From positions 24,085,097 through 24,149,096 of the forward strand of contig HG738138.1 of NCBI GenBank assembly GCA_000499405.2: 64,000 bases of DNA, written 5' to 3'. Made by a program: the position numbers and the translations under genes. The DNA is from Onchocerca volvulus. Its lineage: Eukaryota > Nematoda > Chromadorea > Rhabditida > Onchocercidae. Of the stretch, positions 25,501 through 34,700 are shown piece after piece; within the stretch, counting starts at the first letter, position 1, and the number at the start of each line of letters is the position of its first letter. The notes under the pieces are model-generated. The model was not told where the DNA came from and searched no databases. It saw only the letters and a list, made by a program, of their open reading frames with translations.

Positions 25501-27215
25501 AAAATGAAATACAAAAAATAAATCAAATAATTCGTCTATAATCAACTTCATACCTTCTTTCTCTCGTTTCTTTTCTTTTTCTTTTCTTTTCTTCTCTTTT
25601 TTCTCTTTCTTTGACAAACCTGCGCTATCTTCTTTTTGAGCTTTGATTTTCTTTTGAATTGCATGTCTAAAAATTAAAATATGGAATATTCTAACCATAA
25701 AAATAGTCCTTTTTCCTTTTATACTAACTTCAACAGTGTAAATCGAAGGTAAAGGTTAGTAATTTGGTCACTAGGTAAGTATCTTTCGGCAGCACAATGC
25801 TTAAAAGAATAATTTGAAAGAAGTAACAAAAAAACTGCTGAACAAAAATTTTTTGCAGAGGGAGCGCTCCATCGTGAGAAATGAATCCGAATATAAATAA
25901 TTAGAACAAAACAGTTTGTTATTAATACAATTAAAGCATTTGCTTAAGATCTGAAATAGACTGAAACCCCGCAAGGTAAAATACCTTGCACGTAAAATTT
26001 CTCGTTGCTCAACACGTTTGAAAATTTCAGCTTCTCGATCTTTTTCTGTCATTTCTTCTAACCGACGCCGATCTTCTTCGTCCAAGAACATATCATCATC
26101 GTATTCATCAACTAACGATTTCTATAACCAGTTTTTGGTGATACTGAATAATGCTGCTAGTCTTATTTTATTCACCTATTTTTTATGCTTCTAGCATATT
26201 TCTATGCTAATAAATTGATCATCAAACAATACCACATAAACCTGAGGATGTAACTATCAGAATGACGATTACTTTGTCACTATCATCACTGCTACCTTCG
26301 TCGCTAACAGTTTGAGCTCGTGCTTTTTTAGTACGGCCTCTAAGTTTTTTATCAGTTTTACGCTTTCTACTGCTTGTTGCAGCATCTATATCGGAATCTG
26401 AATCTTCTTCTGATGTACCTGAAAAAGTTCCACAGCCTATAAGAATATAACAGAATGTGAATCATAACTTATAAGATTATAACGAATGTGATAAGAACCA
26501 AAAGGATCGGTCTTTTTAAAAAAAAAAAAAAAAAGATCTCAAACAGATAGAAAGGCTGAACATTATCAACAATTAAGCTCAAGAATATGACGAAAATAAT
26601 TTTGTCCCATTCCAGTGAAATTCGGCAACTTATCATATCTTGAAAACTAGACATATATTTCTTTGTTTGTGTATTGAAATAATATTTCATAAATTTAGTT
26701 TAAAAAGTGAATTTGGAGGACTTACCACTCTCGATCACTTTTTTGTTTTGATGCGTAGCACGAGAAGAACGCCTCGCTTTTGTTTGTTTATTATCTTCAC
26801 TATCCGAATTCGATTTACCTTTTGTTGATGAATTCTGAAACATCAAGCGAGTCTCAACCATTTATATATTGCGAAAAAGACACAATCAAAATAATCTCCG
26901 TGAAATATTAAACTGATACTCTTATTTCTTGTAGCAATACAAACAATCATTAGGATAAGAAATGATATGTATAAAACTAAATATAAAATATATGCGGCAA
27001 AAATATCGATTACGACTATATATTACCATTTAATTTTATAATATTGCGTTACTGGTAAAGAAGAAAGTCTGCAGGCTTTTCAGTGTTTTAAGATGTTTTG
27101 TATATAATGTTTTAATTACCTTAATTTGTTCGCCGTCAGATGAAGCAGTTCGTTTCATTTCAAAATCTGATGCCGAATCAGCACCTTCACCCGATGCATC
27201 ACTTTTGTTACTCAT
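7540..27215 (-). CDS. rtf1: RTF1, Paf1-complex transcription elongation factor (17 exons, 709 aa)
   Basis: Minus-strand exons: 27120-27215, 26726-26834, 26273-26418, 25985-26121, 25554-25666, 25407-25460, 24714-24860, 24373-24560, 23852-24001, 23467-23649, 22974-23069, 22656-22733, 9464-9550, 9117-9266, 8745-8820, 8090-8254, 7540-7694. All junctions keep frame and give 709 aa, close to the usual animal length. Residues 1-330 are acidic, Ser- and Lys-rich, with the conserved [21 protein letters not shown] segment near 120-145. Residues about 331-441 form the Plus3 domain, and 442-528 continue with [21 protein letters not shown] and [13 protein letters not shown]. Then follow [17 protein letters not shown] and [13 protein letters not shown]. 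The C-terminus has [10 protein letters not shown] and ends [15 protein letters not shown]1 links Paf1C to Spt5 on elongating RNA polymerase II and stimulates H2B ubiquitylation. The intron between exons 12 and 13 is 13.1 kb and holds a whole gene on the other strand. Identification is very secure. Confidence 0.97.
14820..14853. repeat. Perfect 34-bp palindrome
   Basis: The 17-base arm ATATCCTTGTTCACATG is followed directly by its exact reverse complement. No loop. It sits in the giant RTF1 intron. It could form a cruciform, or a hairpin in the pre-mRNA. Confidence 0.9.
15379..15429. repeat. Perfect 24-bp hairpin with 3-base loop
   Basis: Left arm 15379-15402 begins TTATAAATACATTCTGC and continues into CTACTACT. 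The right arm 15406-15429 is its exact reverse complement, with TGT between them. Further CTA/TAG trinucleotide tracts and a second, shorter hairpin (TTACTACTAC CA GTAGTAGTAGTAA) follow by 15535. Confidence 0.9.
17956..17990 (+). repeat. TG-rich microsatellite
   Basis: Alternating TG with occasional CG steps (TGTGTGTGTGCGTGTGCGTG) followed by CTCGCTCGCTC. A simple repeat inside the RTF1 intron. Confidence 0.8.
19351..19355 (+). promoter_or_regulatory. Splice acceptor abutting the MARVEL-gene start codon
   Basis: TTATTCACAG lies immediately before ATG at 19353. This fits a spliced-leader acceptor or a non-coding first exon joined at the ATG. If a coding exon exists upstream, the true start could be elsewhere. 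Confidence 0.4.
19353..21435 (+). CDS. MARVEL-type four-transmembrane protein nested in RTF1 intron (256 aa)
   Basis: Five plus-strand exons: 19353-19504, 19864-20002, 20406-20588, 20900-21013, 21253-21435, all in phase. The N-terminal cytoplasmic region (residues 1-91) is Gln/Ser-rich, carries a PPPY motif (residues 41-44, a WW-domain ligand type) and a basic patch QQQKRRLKF. Four hydrophobic segments follow, at about 92-109 ([18 protein letters not shown]), 123-142 ([18 protein letters not shown]), 155-178 and 192-217 ([17 protein letters not shown]). The C-terminal tail is charged. Membrane order, size and the opening MKIAEIALS segment fit MARVEL-domain proteins (MAL, CMTM, synaptogyrin-like), which act in membrane apposition and vesicle traffic. 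The subfamily cannot be fixed by eye. The gene lies wholly inside the giant RTF1 intron on the opposite strand. A polyadenylation-type AATAAA lies at 21502. Confidence 0.85.
21436..22655. other. Right part of the RTF1 intron, no exons seen
   Basis: AT-rich 3' flank of the nested gene up to RTF1 exon 12. No recognisable coding sequence on either strand; short frames such as the one at 22135-22332 have no similarity that I can see. Confidence 0.6.
21502..21507 (+). terminator. Polyadenylation signal of the MARVEL-type gene
   Basis: AATAAA lies 67 bases after the stop codon; no closer match to the hexamer was seen. Confidence 0.5.
23467..24001 (-). other. rtf1: RTF1 Plus3 domain exons (exons 9 and 10)
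   Basis: Two adjacent exons (23852-24001 and 23467-23649) encode the core Plus3 domain: [20 protein letters not shown], then [31 protein letters not shown], and [20 protein letters not shown] followed by NKWYDAM. In known structures this domain binds the phosphorylated Spt5 C-terminal repeats and single-stranded DNA. Both exons are phase 0-0. Confidence 0.93.
24373..24560 (-). other. rtf1: RTF1 exon 8 with RS-like serine/arginine cluster
   Basis: Encodes an acidic segment ([19 protein letters not shown]) followed by a Ser/Arg tract ([20 protein letters not shown], then PSPEKKRE). A GTAAGT donor ends the exon. If the intron were retained the frame would run 24 codons further to a stop at 24301, giving a truncated acidic/RS protein without Plus3; this is a possibility only. 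Confidence 0.7.
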
Positions 27216-27227
27216 TGTTACAACTAC
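27213..27227 (-). promoter_or_regulatory. Candidate trans-splice (or 5' UTR) acceptor upstream of the RTF1 start
   Basis: On the minus strand TTTTCTTGTAG ends nine bases before the RTF1 ATG (AG at 27224-27225). A strong 3' splice site this close to the initiator, with no coding exon evident upstream, fits spliced-leader addition, common in nematodes. Ordinary cis-splicing of a non-coding first exon would look the same. Confidence 0.45.
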
Positions 27228-28640
27228 AAGAAAATCATTAGAGAAAACATGTGGAACAACGGATGTTTTTACATTCACATAACATTTTCGTCTCTTTGCT
27301 ATAAACAAAAGCTCTCGATGATTAAACATAACTAAGGCAACAACTTTTTTTTGTTGATTAAAATTAGTAAAAAAAATTTCGTCGATAATTTATACATTAA
27401 ATTTAAATATAATCGTTTGACTATTCCCTGCCAAGCTCTCAATAATTTAGATTTGGAAAGGAAGAAAGAAGAGAAAAAAAATTTTTAAGCCTAACGTTGT
27501 CAATAACGAAATGCTGGAATCAACAGAAATAATGATATTTCGCTCTTAATGAAAATACAAAAAATCGATGAGTCCGATAAATCCAGATATTCTCCAGATA
27601 CGGACCTAAAATCAAAATTAAAGTACTGCTCAGGAAAATCGAATGACCTTATCTGAAATAACACAAACCCCATCTCCTCATATTCCACGTAAATACTCAC
27701 ACGCACATACACACCCACCAAATAACGATTAAAACACCACGTGCTCCATTTTGCGGCAATACACTCAAATACTTCGTTTTGTGAAAACATCTATCCCATA
27801 ATTTCAAAATTCGATTAACAAAATTCGATCAGGCCACAGATTTTCGTTAGTGTATGCGCATTTCGCAAACTTACTAGTCCGTCAAATACGCATGTAAACT
27901 ATTCTACATAGAACAATTCCGTGCAACTATTCTTTTTAGCATTTCGGATGTTTTGGCTCGGTTACGTGTCAGCTTTAATCCGAAACAATTCTGACGTGCA
28001 AATCGATCGTCTGACTTGAACAGAGGCGAAAGACTAATCGAACAATCTAGCTGTTGATTCCATCTGAAGCTTCCCTCAAAATAACTGGAAAACGTAATGA
28101 AGCTGTTATATTCGGTAAAGCGAATGATTAGAGGAATTGTGGGACGAAACGTCTTCAACCCATTTTCAAACTTTCAATGAGTATGACGTCTTGCTTGCTT
28201 GAATGAAGCATAGACATTGGATGTGTGCTCCAAGTGGGCCATTTTTGATAAGCAGAATTAGGGATGAATCAAACGTTGAATAAAAACATAAGTCTTCCGC
28301 TCAAGTGCCATTTCCAGGGTTAGTTAATTTAATTCGACTAAAAGATGTTGTGAGTAATTTCTGTGCTTTATTCTTCATAAATGGTGGGTTAAGTTGGTAT
28401 ATTTACAATATTTAATATAATTTTTAGAAAAATAGAGAATTGAGGTCAAATCGTAAAGTTCATATGAACTGCATGCAATGACTTCCATTGACTTGCCGAT
28501 TTCGTGCGGCAGTTTTCATTAATTTGTTTGTTTTACGAGACATTTTCATAGACCTATACTTTTGGTATAAAAAAATCTCACTATTGACTTTCCCTACTAA
28601 CCCGTCCTACACTTATTTCATCTGTTGAGAAAATTTTTCT
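27228..28640. other. RTF1 upstream region
   Basis: Presumed promoter and 5' flank of RTF1 (transcribed leftwards), relatively less AT-rich near 27650-28170. The open frames at 27500-27790 and 27904-28158 on the minus strand show no recognisable domain and no convincing splice context. Ends where the BEL/Pao relic begins. Confidence 0.5.
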
Positions 28641-28673
28641 GTTATTTATATTGTTGTAAAAGCGACGAATCCT

Positions 28674-28812
28674 GTTTGAAGAAAGATTTTATTGATAGAT
28701 GGAACAGTGACCAGTGTTTGTTTGAAGAAAGATTTTATTGATAGATGGAACAGATGAGCAGTGATTGTTTGAAGAAAGATTTTATTGATAGGCGGAACAG
28801 TGATTCTTCGTT
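28674..28812 (+). repeat. Three tandem copies of a 46-47-base unit
   Basis: GTTTGAAGAAAGATTTTATT followed by GATAG(A/G)(T/C)GGAACAG begins at 28674, 28720 and 28767. Copies differ by a few bases and small insertions. The same unit occurs once, inverted, at 29145-29178 and once, diverged, at 4938. Confidence 0.85.
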
Positions 28813-29176
28813 TATGTTACAAGTAATTATATAAAAATATCCAGGTAAATTGATCATTGGTTTATTTCTTTCTTTGTCGTTCGTAGAGATTCAGTTGAAG
28901 AACAGCTGAATTGTCAGTTGGTATATCGATCTGTATCGAAATGTTGCTATGTTTGGTTTAAAAACTCACGATCTTCAAAATATGAGACTGACGCAACCAT
29001 AGCAACAATTTGACACAGATTGACCTAGCAATCGACACTTCAATTGTTCTTCTACCCAATCTCCACGACCAAATAAAAGAATAACCAGTGATTAATTTAC
29101 TTGGATATTCTCTAATAATTGCTTGTAATATTAACGAAGAATCACTATTCCGTCTATCAATAAAATCTTTCTTCAA
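28767..29176. repeat. Imperfect inverted repeat, arms of about 190 bases
   Basis: The left arm (28767-28963) begins GTTTGAAGAAAGATTTTATT and runs to GTTGCTATGTTTGG. The right arm (about 28991-29176) is the same sequence inverted, with small indels. About 28 bases separate the arms. The arms are related to 4938-5100, so this looks like two fragments of one element joined head to head. Confidence 0.75.
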
Positions 29177-29339
29177 ACCAGATTCATCTCTTTCACAACA
29201 GCATAAATAACAACTTTCCTGATAATTTTATCGTACCACGAGCCGGTATATTTACCATTTTGACTAAGTCAGCATAACCAATAAAAGGGAAGATCCTAAA
29301 ACTTCTCATCGAAGTAAAAGAACTCGATCTAACATCACT

Positions 29340-30520
29340 AGTTCGATGTCTTCCACGAGAAGAATTAGGGCACAATATCAAATCAAAAACAGGCTATCAA
29401 GAAAAAAAATCAAATACTTTGGACTATACATGAGCGTTCTCGAATCAATCAAGAATGGTTGGTACATAGAGAGAAAATTCCAACCGCACAAAAGAAGAAA
29501 GAGGAATGTACTGAAATGGATGATGGTATACAAGGTATCTTAAATTTAATAACTGGTGGGAAAGATGCTGTTATTACTTTGAAAATATGTATGGATGATT
29601 GTGGAGCTTCAACATTTAAATCAAATGGATACAGGAGAGCCAACTTAGAGAACCAGTCCTATTAAGAGAGACATCTTTATCACCTATCACGAAACTATAA
29701 ATTTGCCGTTACTACTATTACCAACCTTCAGTGGTGACCCAAAATCGTGACGAGAATTCGGGCAGCTTCCCTCTAAAGAATCCATACATCCAAAAATTCA
29801 ACCATCTAATTTCATGTCAGAGAAGAGATGCTTTACTAGCTGTGAGAGGTTATACCCCAAAGAATTATGAATTGTTCAGTAAGGTGTTAATCGAAGAGTA
29901 TGGCAAATTTATCGCAATAAAGAAGTTGCTATATAACGAATTTCATCCTATTAACAGCTTGGATTTTAGATAAAGATTATCGATTAAAATCAGAACGAAC
30001 AAATTGGAAAATAACCAAACTTCGACAAGTTTTAGCAGAACTGATCCAAAGAAATGAAGAAGTAACTAGGAATCAAATTTTTGTTAGAGAAAAGGACCAA
30101 TCGAAACCAAACGAAAACGAACTCCACATCATTAATGTGAGAAACTTGAGCTTTAACCGCAATTAAGCAATTCAATGAAGTAATCTGAACACAGAATGAA
30201 AGAAATTTTGAAAGGGTAGCAAAACTAAAGGACCTTGTACGTTTTATAACAAGAACCACTAGGATAATGAATATTAAGTTTTATCCCCATCTCAGACAAT
30301 GAATGGAACGTTTGAGAGAAAATCACGCTTGTTTCAATTGTCTTCAAACAGGAGATAAAGTAGCAGGATATAACGGATGGAAATGTTCATAACATTGCAA
30401 AGGTTCTCATAATATTACATTATATCATATCAAAAACGAGAATGGCATACAAGATGTTGGACCAACTAAAAAGAAAATAAATGTAATAATTACAACCAAT
30501 TCAATAATCAAAAGAAAGAA
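29340..30520 (+). pseudogene. BEL/Pao gag pseudogene with stops and frameshifts
   Basis: Readable pieces in order: LLPTFSGDPKS near 29715-29745, the typical gag entry motif of BEL/Pao elements, then a stop. Then FNHLISCQRRDALLAVRGY and PKNYELFSKVLIEEYG (about 29795-29905). Then a degenerate cysteine segment PCTFYNKNH near 30230-30260. Then a zinc-knuckle-like CFNCLQTGDKVAGYNGWKCS, a stop, and HCKGSHNITLYH (about 30330-30425). The frame is interrupted by several stops (for example the TGA at 29748 and TAA at 30395), so it cannot encode a working Gag. Family assignment rests on these motifs. Confidence 0.8.
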
Positions 30521-31035
30521 TCAAAGATGTAAGGAAATACCCCTAGTAATAATTCTCTTCTTTGTTATCTATGTCCTGATAATCAGAATCTACCACTTTT
30601 CCTTCCTCACTGTTTGGCGTGGATGAGCTGGCAGAGTTTTCTCCACCCTGTTGTTGAGATTCTTTATGCATAAATTCTTCAAGCTTCATAGATAATTGAA
30701 AGAAATATCTTATTCTATTGCAAAGAAATCGAAGTGTTCAATCTAAAATATCAGAATTCCAAGAAAAAACCCCAGCATTATTCGACATCGGCTCGAACTC
30801 CTTCAGCTCCTCGTTTCAAAGCTTCTCCTCCTCACCTGATCTCCAACGTATGACCTCATAATTGGTCAATCTCATTTTGTTTATCTATGAATCGAGCGTT
30901 TTGGGGATAAATATATTTATCCTTTTGGCGGTAAACATGTTTATCGATTTGTTGATCTCTATGAAACTGTCTTTGCGCTCCTTGACCTTTTTTGTTTACA
31001 ATAATTACATCTTTCAACTTTCGGGTTTTTCCAAT

Positions 31036-31762
31036 ATCATCTGCATTATGTATTATTCCACAAATCCATTCATTTGTCACTGTGATGTGAATTCTCGACA
31101 AATATATCGATTCCATCTACTGGAAGCTAAAAACTGTCTCATTTTATCAAATTTCAGAATCAATTTAATACCAAGTGCTGATGCATCAGATAGATATTAA
31201 AATGAAATTCGATAATGGATTTATAATGCTTAGAATATACTGTCTGTTTGGTTTCTGGAAATTACCTGAAATAAAAAGGTTTTCATTCTGCTTACTTGGA
31301 GCTTATTTTTCCATTTAGTTTCTGTATTATTTTTGACACCGAATCCTTTTCTCTTTTTGATTCCATCTCAAAACACCCAATTTACAAATTCTCCCACCAT
31401 TGATCGTACTATTTTTGCAGCTTTCTCAATGATCTCAATTCAAATTCATTTTTTGCCAAAATTGCGAATTTCCCTTTTCTCTTCATCCTATGAATAAATC
31501 GGATTTACATAATCCAAAATATTATTTTATTACATTACTGTTCATTTCTGAAGTTATTAATAATTTTTTGATTAAGTAATTAAATAGCAAACGCTTTTTC
31601 ACTTATCATTTCTTTTAGTAACATTTATTAATTATATTTGAATTTTACAAAATTTGCATATCAGTGAAGAAAGAAAAATAAAACGATAATAGCAAGAAAA
31701 TATCAATCACTTTATATACATACATATATAAATATATATCAACATGAGATCACATTAATAAA
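31036..31762. other. Spacer between the retroelement relic and the vab-8-like 3' end
   Basis: No gene seen. Holds the presumed 3' UTR and polyadenylation region of the leftward-transcribed kinesin gene; no clear AATAAA was assigned. Confidence 0.5.
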
Positions 31763-34700
31763 TCACAAAAGGCACGTTACAATCATTGCATGATTTCGGC
31801 ATGCTATCAAACGTTTCTCCAAAATTTTCGTTTCCTGAAAAGAAATACTTTTTCTTAGTATGTTTTTTATATGTTATTCGGGAAAGCAGGTAAAAGAAGC
31901 TGAAGTTAGTTAGTATTAAAGTCATGTTTTATCGACTAATAATCATAATAAGTTCACGAAATATCACGCAAAAAAAATGCGAATTATACCTGATTAAGTG
32001 CTTCTAATAATGTAGCTCCTTGAAGATTAGATGTGGATGCAGTAAGGAAATGTTCATCTGCAACACCTAGTAGACGTTTTGCATCACGTAAATCATCACG
32101 AAGACGATTTTGTCGTCTAATCATTAAATTAACTCGTTTATCCATCAGTAATGCATGCTGAAAAATATGAAATTCCCGTTGAAAACTACTGAAAAATACA
32201 TTTAATCAATTATCTAGTTTCTATCTTTTCAGATCTCTTGATTGCTCAAACTTTGAAAAGAAAAACTCGAAAAATAAACTGCTTTTGATAAAACATATAT
32301 CATTAAAGGATTTCCAAAAATAAGTTCATTTATCAGACACTTACTTTATTTGAAGAATGAGTCCGCGACAATTCGAGAAGTTGTCTTTTTGAAAGTGATC
32401 CTGAAAATTTCAGAAACAAATTCAAGTGCTAATTAATTACCGTGTACGATTTTTCATGCTTCAGAAATAATCAAGCCAATCGGAGATCAAAAAATCAGAG
32501 ATCGAATTTTTTTGATTACCTTACTTTCCAGGTTAAAACTGTCAAAAGTTTGAGTGAAGAAAATAAAGGAAGAAATTTTACTAAGAAAATAATTTACCAT
32601 AATTTTTAACAACATCCACACCGGTAGCACTTTCATAACCGCTACTAGCCGAGAAGCTTTCACGATTTCGCGGTCGATTGGAGCGAGGTGATAATAGGGT
32701 CAACGGTGGTCGACTATAAATTGAACCATTTTCATCGCTTCCGTGACCTGACGAATATGCTCCCGTATCTTGTTTTGCATCAGTTACCTAAATTTAAGCC
32801 ATCTGATAGCCTGATTTAATTCTTAATAAAAAAAAAAAAAAGAAAAAAAAACAGAAAGCAATAATCTTTTAATTACTAGTTTAAAAATCAGTCTTAATTT
32901 CATCGATTTCCTGCTTAAAATTGAACTAAATTTGAAAATTTGGAATTTGTGTAATATATATAATGGTTCTCATAATCAAACAAGCAATAATCATTATAAA
33001 ATGGTAAGTATTGTAATTCAAAATATTTGAACGATTAGCATCCTAAAATGCTCGTCAACTATCAATGAACTTAATGAATATGGAAAACTTAATTAAAAAG
33101 AAATTTCAACTGTTTTATAAATATAAAAACATACCATCGAATATGGTGATGGCACAAAATTTGTTGTTTTCTGATTCACATCAATCGAATTTCGTCTTTC
33201 AATAATGCGTTTGCTACAATAAATTATTGGATTTTCGAAATTTATTCGAAATTAATTATCGTCTCATTTTATTCGTCTGATGGAATTTCTCAAATGCTCT
33301 CTTGAAATTCTCTACAAATTTATTCCATCGATTTTTCTCACTAGTTGAGTTATTGGTAATTTAATGGTTTAACTTGAACTGACAATTACTAGAACAATTT
33401 TCTGCATGATCGCAATAATAAATTTCTCATAACTGGAAAGTCTTGTTTTACAATCAAATTGTCAAATTTCTTATAATTAGAAAGATTTTCAAAAATTCTA
33501 AAAATGGTTTCTTTTTTTAAAATTAATTTTATTCAAAAGAATTACCCTTTCTTAGTTTCTTTTTTAGCATCAAATGAATCACGACGTGAACTTTTGGCGA
33601 AATATTGTAGTGGTAGCGTACGTTCTAGCAACATTGATTGCTTTTCGGGTGAAACTTTACGTATGCTAACTTCTGCAGTTCGTCGAGGTAATTTACTTTT
33701 CGACAACATTTCTGGTCGATTACTGTAAAACAAATATAATACGGTATGAAATTATACGGTATAAAAATTTTGATTATACGGTATGTAAAAAAACATCGAT
33801 TTTGCATAATATCTTTTATCAATGAAGTGTGGTACCTGAAGTGATATCTGAAACAACAAGGAAACATATTTCCTAATAATATAAGTGAATGAATCGATTT
33901 TTGTGGTACTTTAAATAAGAAATAAAAAAAAAAAAACATACTTCTTAGCTACATAATTGTTCAAAGGATGTGTATTAGACCGTGGTACTGTTGTTGTAAT
34001 ATTGTTTACTGTAACATTATTGTTATTTTTCGTCATAATCATTGGCTGATCCAATGAAGATGGTTGAATAATATTGCTTGATATTTGGGAATTCTCGGGA
34101 ATATCTTCTTTTTCAATTGTTTTCAAAACCGTAAACGAATTAGTCTGAGCATAACCAACGCTACTTCCCGATGAAATCTGAAAAAAGCCGTGCAAAAGAT
34201 GAGAATTAATAATCACAAACATGGCAAATGACAAAATTTCAAAATTTTATGAGCATTTCCTAACAAAGCCCATTCTATTAGAAAAAGTTGAAAGTAAAGA
34301 TAAAGAAGAAATATCGATAAAAGAATATTACATATTTACGTAAGAAAGATCAGTTAATCAATAAACTTTCAAATTTTATGTATCATTTAAAATGTTTCGA
34401 ATATTTGTTAATTTTTCGTTAATTAAGTTTCGACTAATTAAAAACTCTCAACTAACCATGGTACTTCTGCAACAACTTAATGGAACGAATTTCTTCTTCT
34501 TTTTCTTCTCGTAAGTTTCAGTAAGTTGACGTAATTTTTCATCTGCATAAATTTCCGGTTTGCTAGTTCCTCGATAAATTGCCGAAAATGAACTTTCACC
34601 TTCGGATATATTCTAAAACAATAACTGATATCATGACTATCATATCGATAAGTGATTATTCTTATCATTTTTGGATGACTTTTTTAGGACAGATAAAAAA

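Larger units (their letters stand above)
28640..31035 (+). mobile_element. Decayed BEL/Pao LTR retrotransposon
   Basis: A degenerate gag-like region is flanked by repeats also found at 4.9-5.5 kb. From left to right: tandem 46-base repeats (28674-28812), a long imperfect inverted repeat (28767-29176), broken gag frames (about 29340-30520), then a block with GGCGGTAAACAT (30838-31000) shared with the relic at 5183-5330. No reverse transcriptase, integrase or protease frame was seen, so this is an internally deleted copy. LTR ends were not identified with certainty. Confidence 0.7.

Noticed and set aside
27904..28158. 84-residue minus-strand open frame upstream of RTF1
   Set aside because: No recognisable domain. 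It does not join in frame to RTF1 exon 1, which already begins with a sound Met start behind a splice acceptor.
28674..28812. Tandem units considered as a CRISPR-like array
   Set aside because: Units are contiguous copies without unique spacers, in a eukaryotic retroelement context.
30862..31200. 112-residue plus-strand open frame
   Set aside because: Overlaps the retroelement block shared with 5183-5330, where the frame is not conserved; a chance frame inside repeat sequence.
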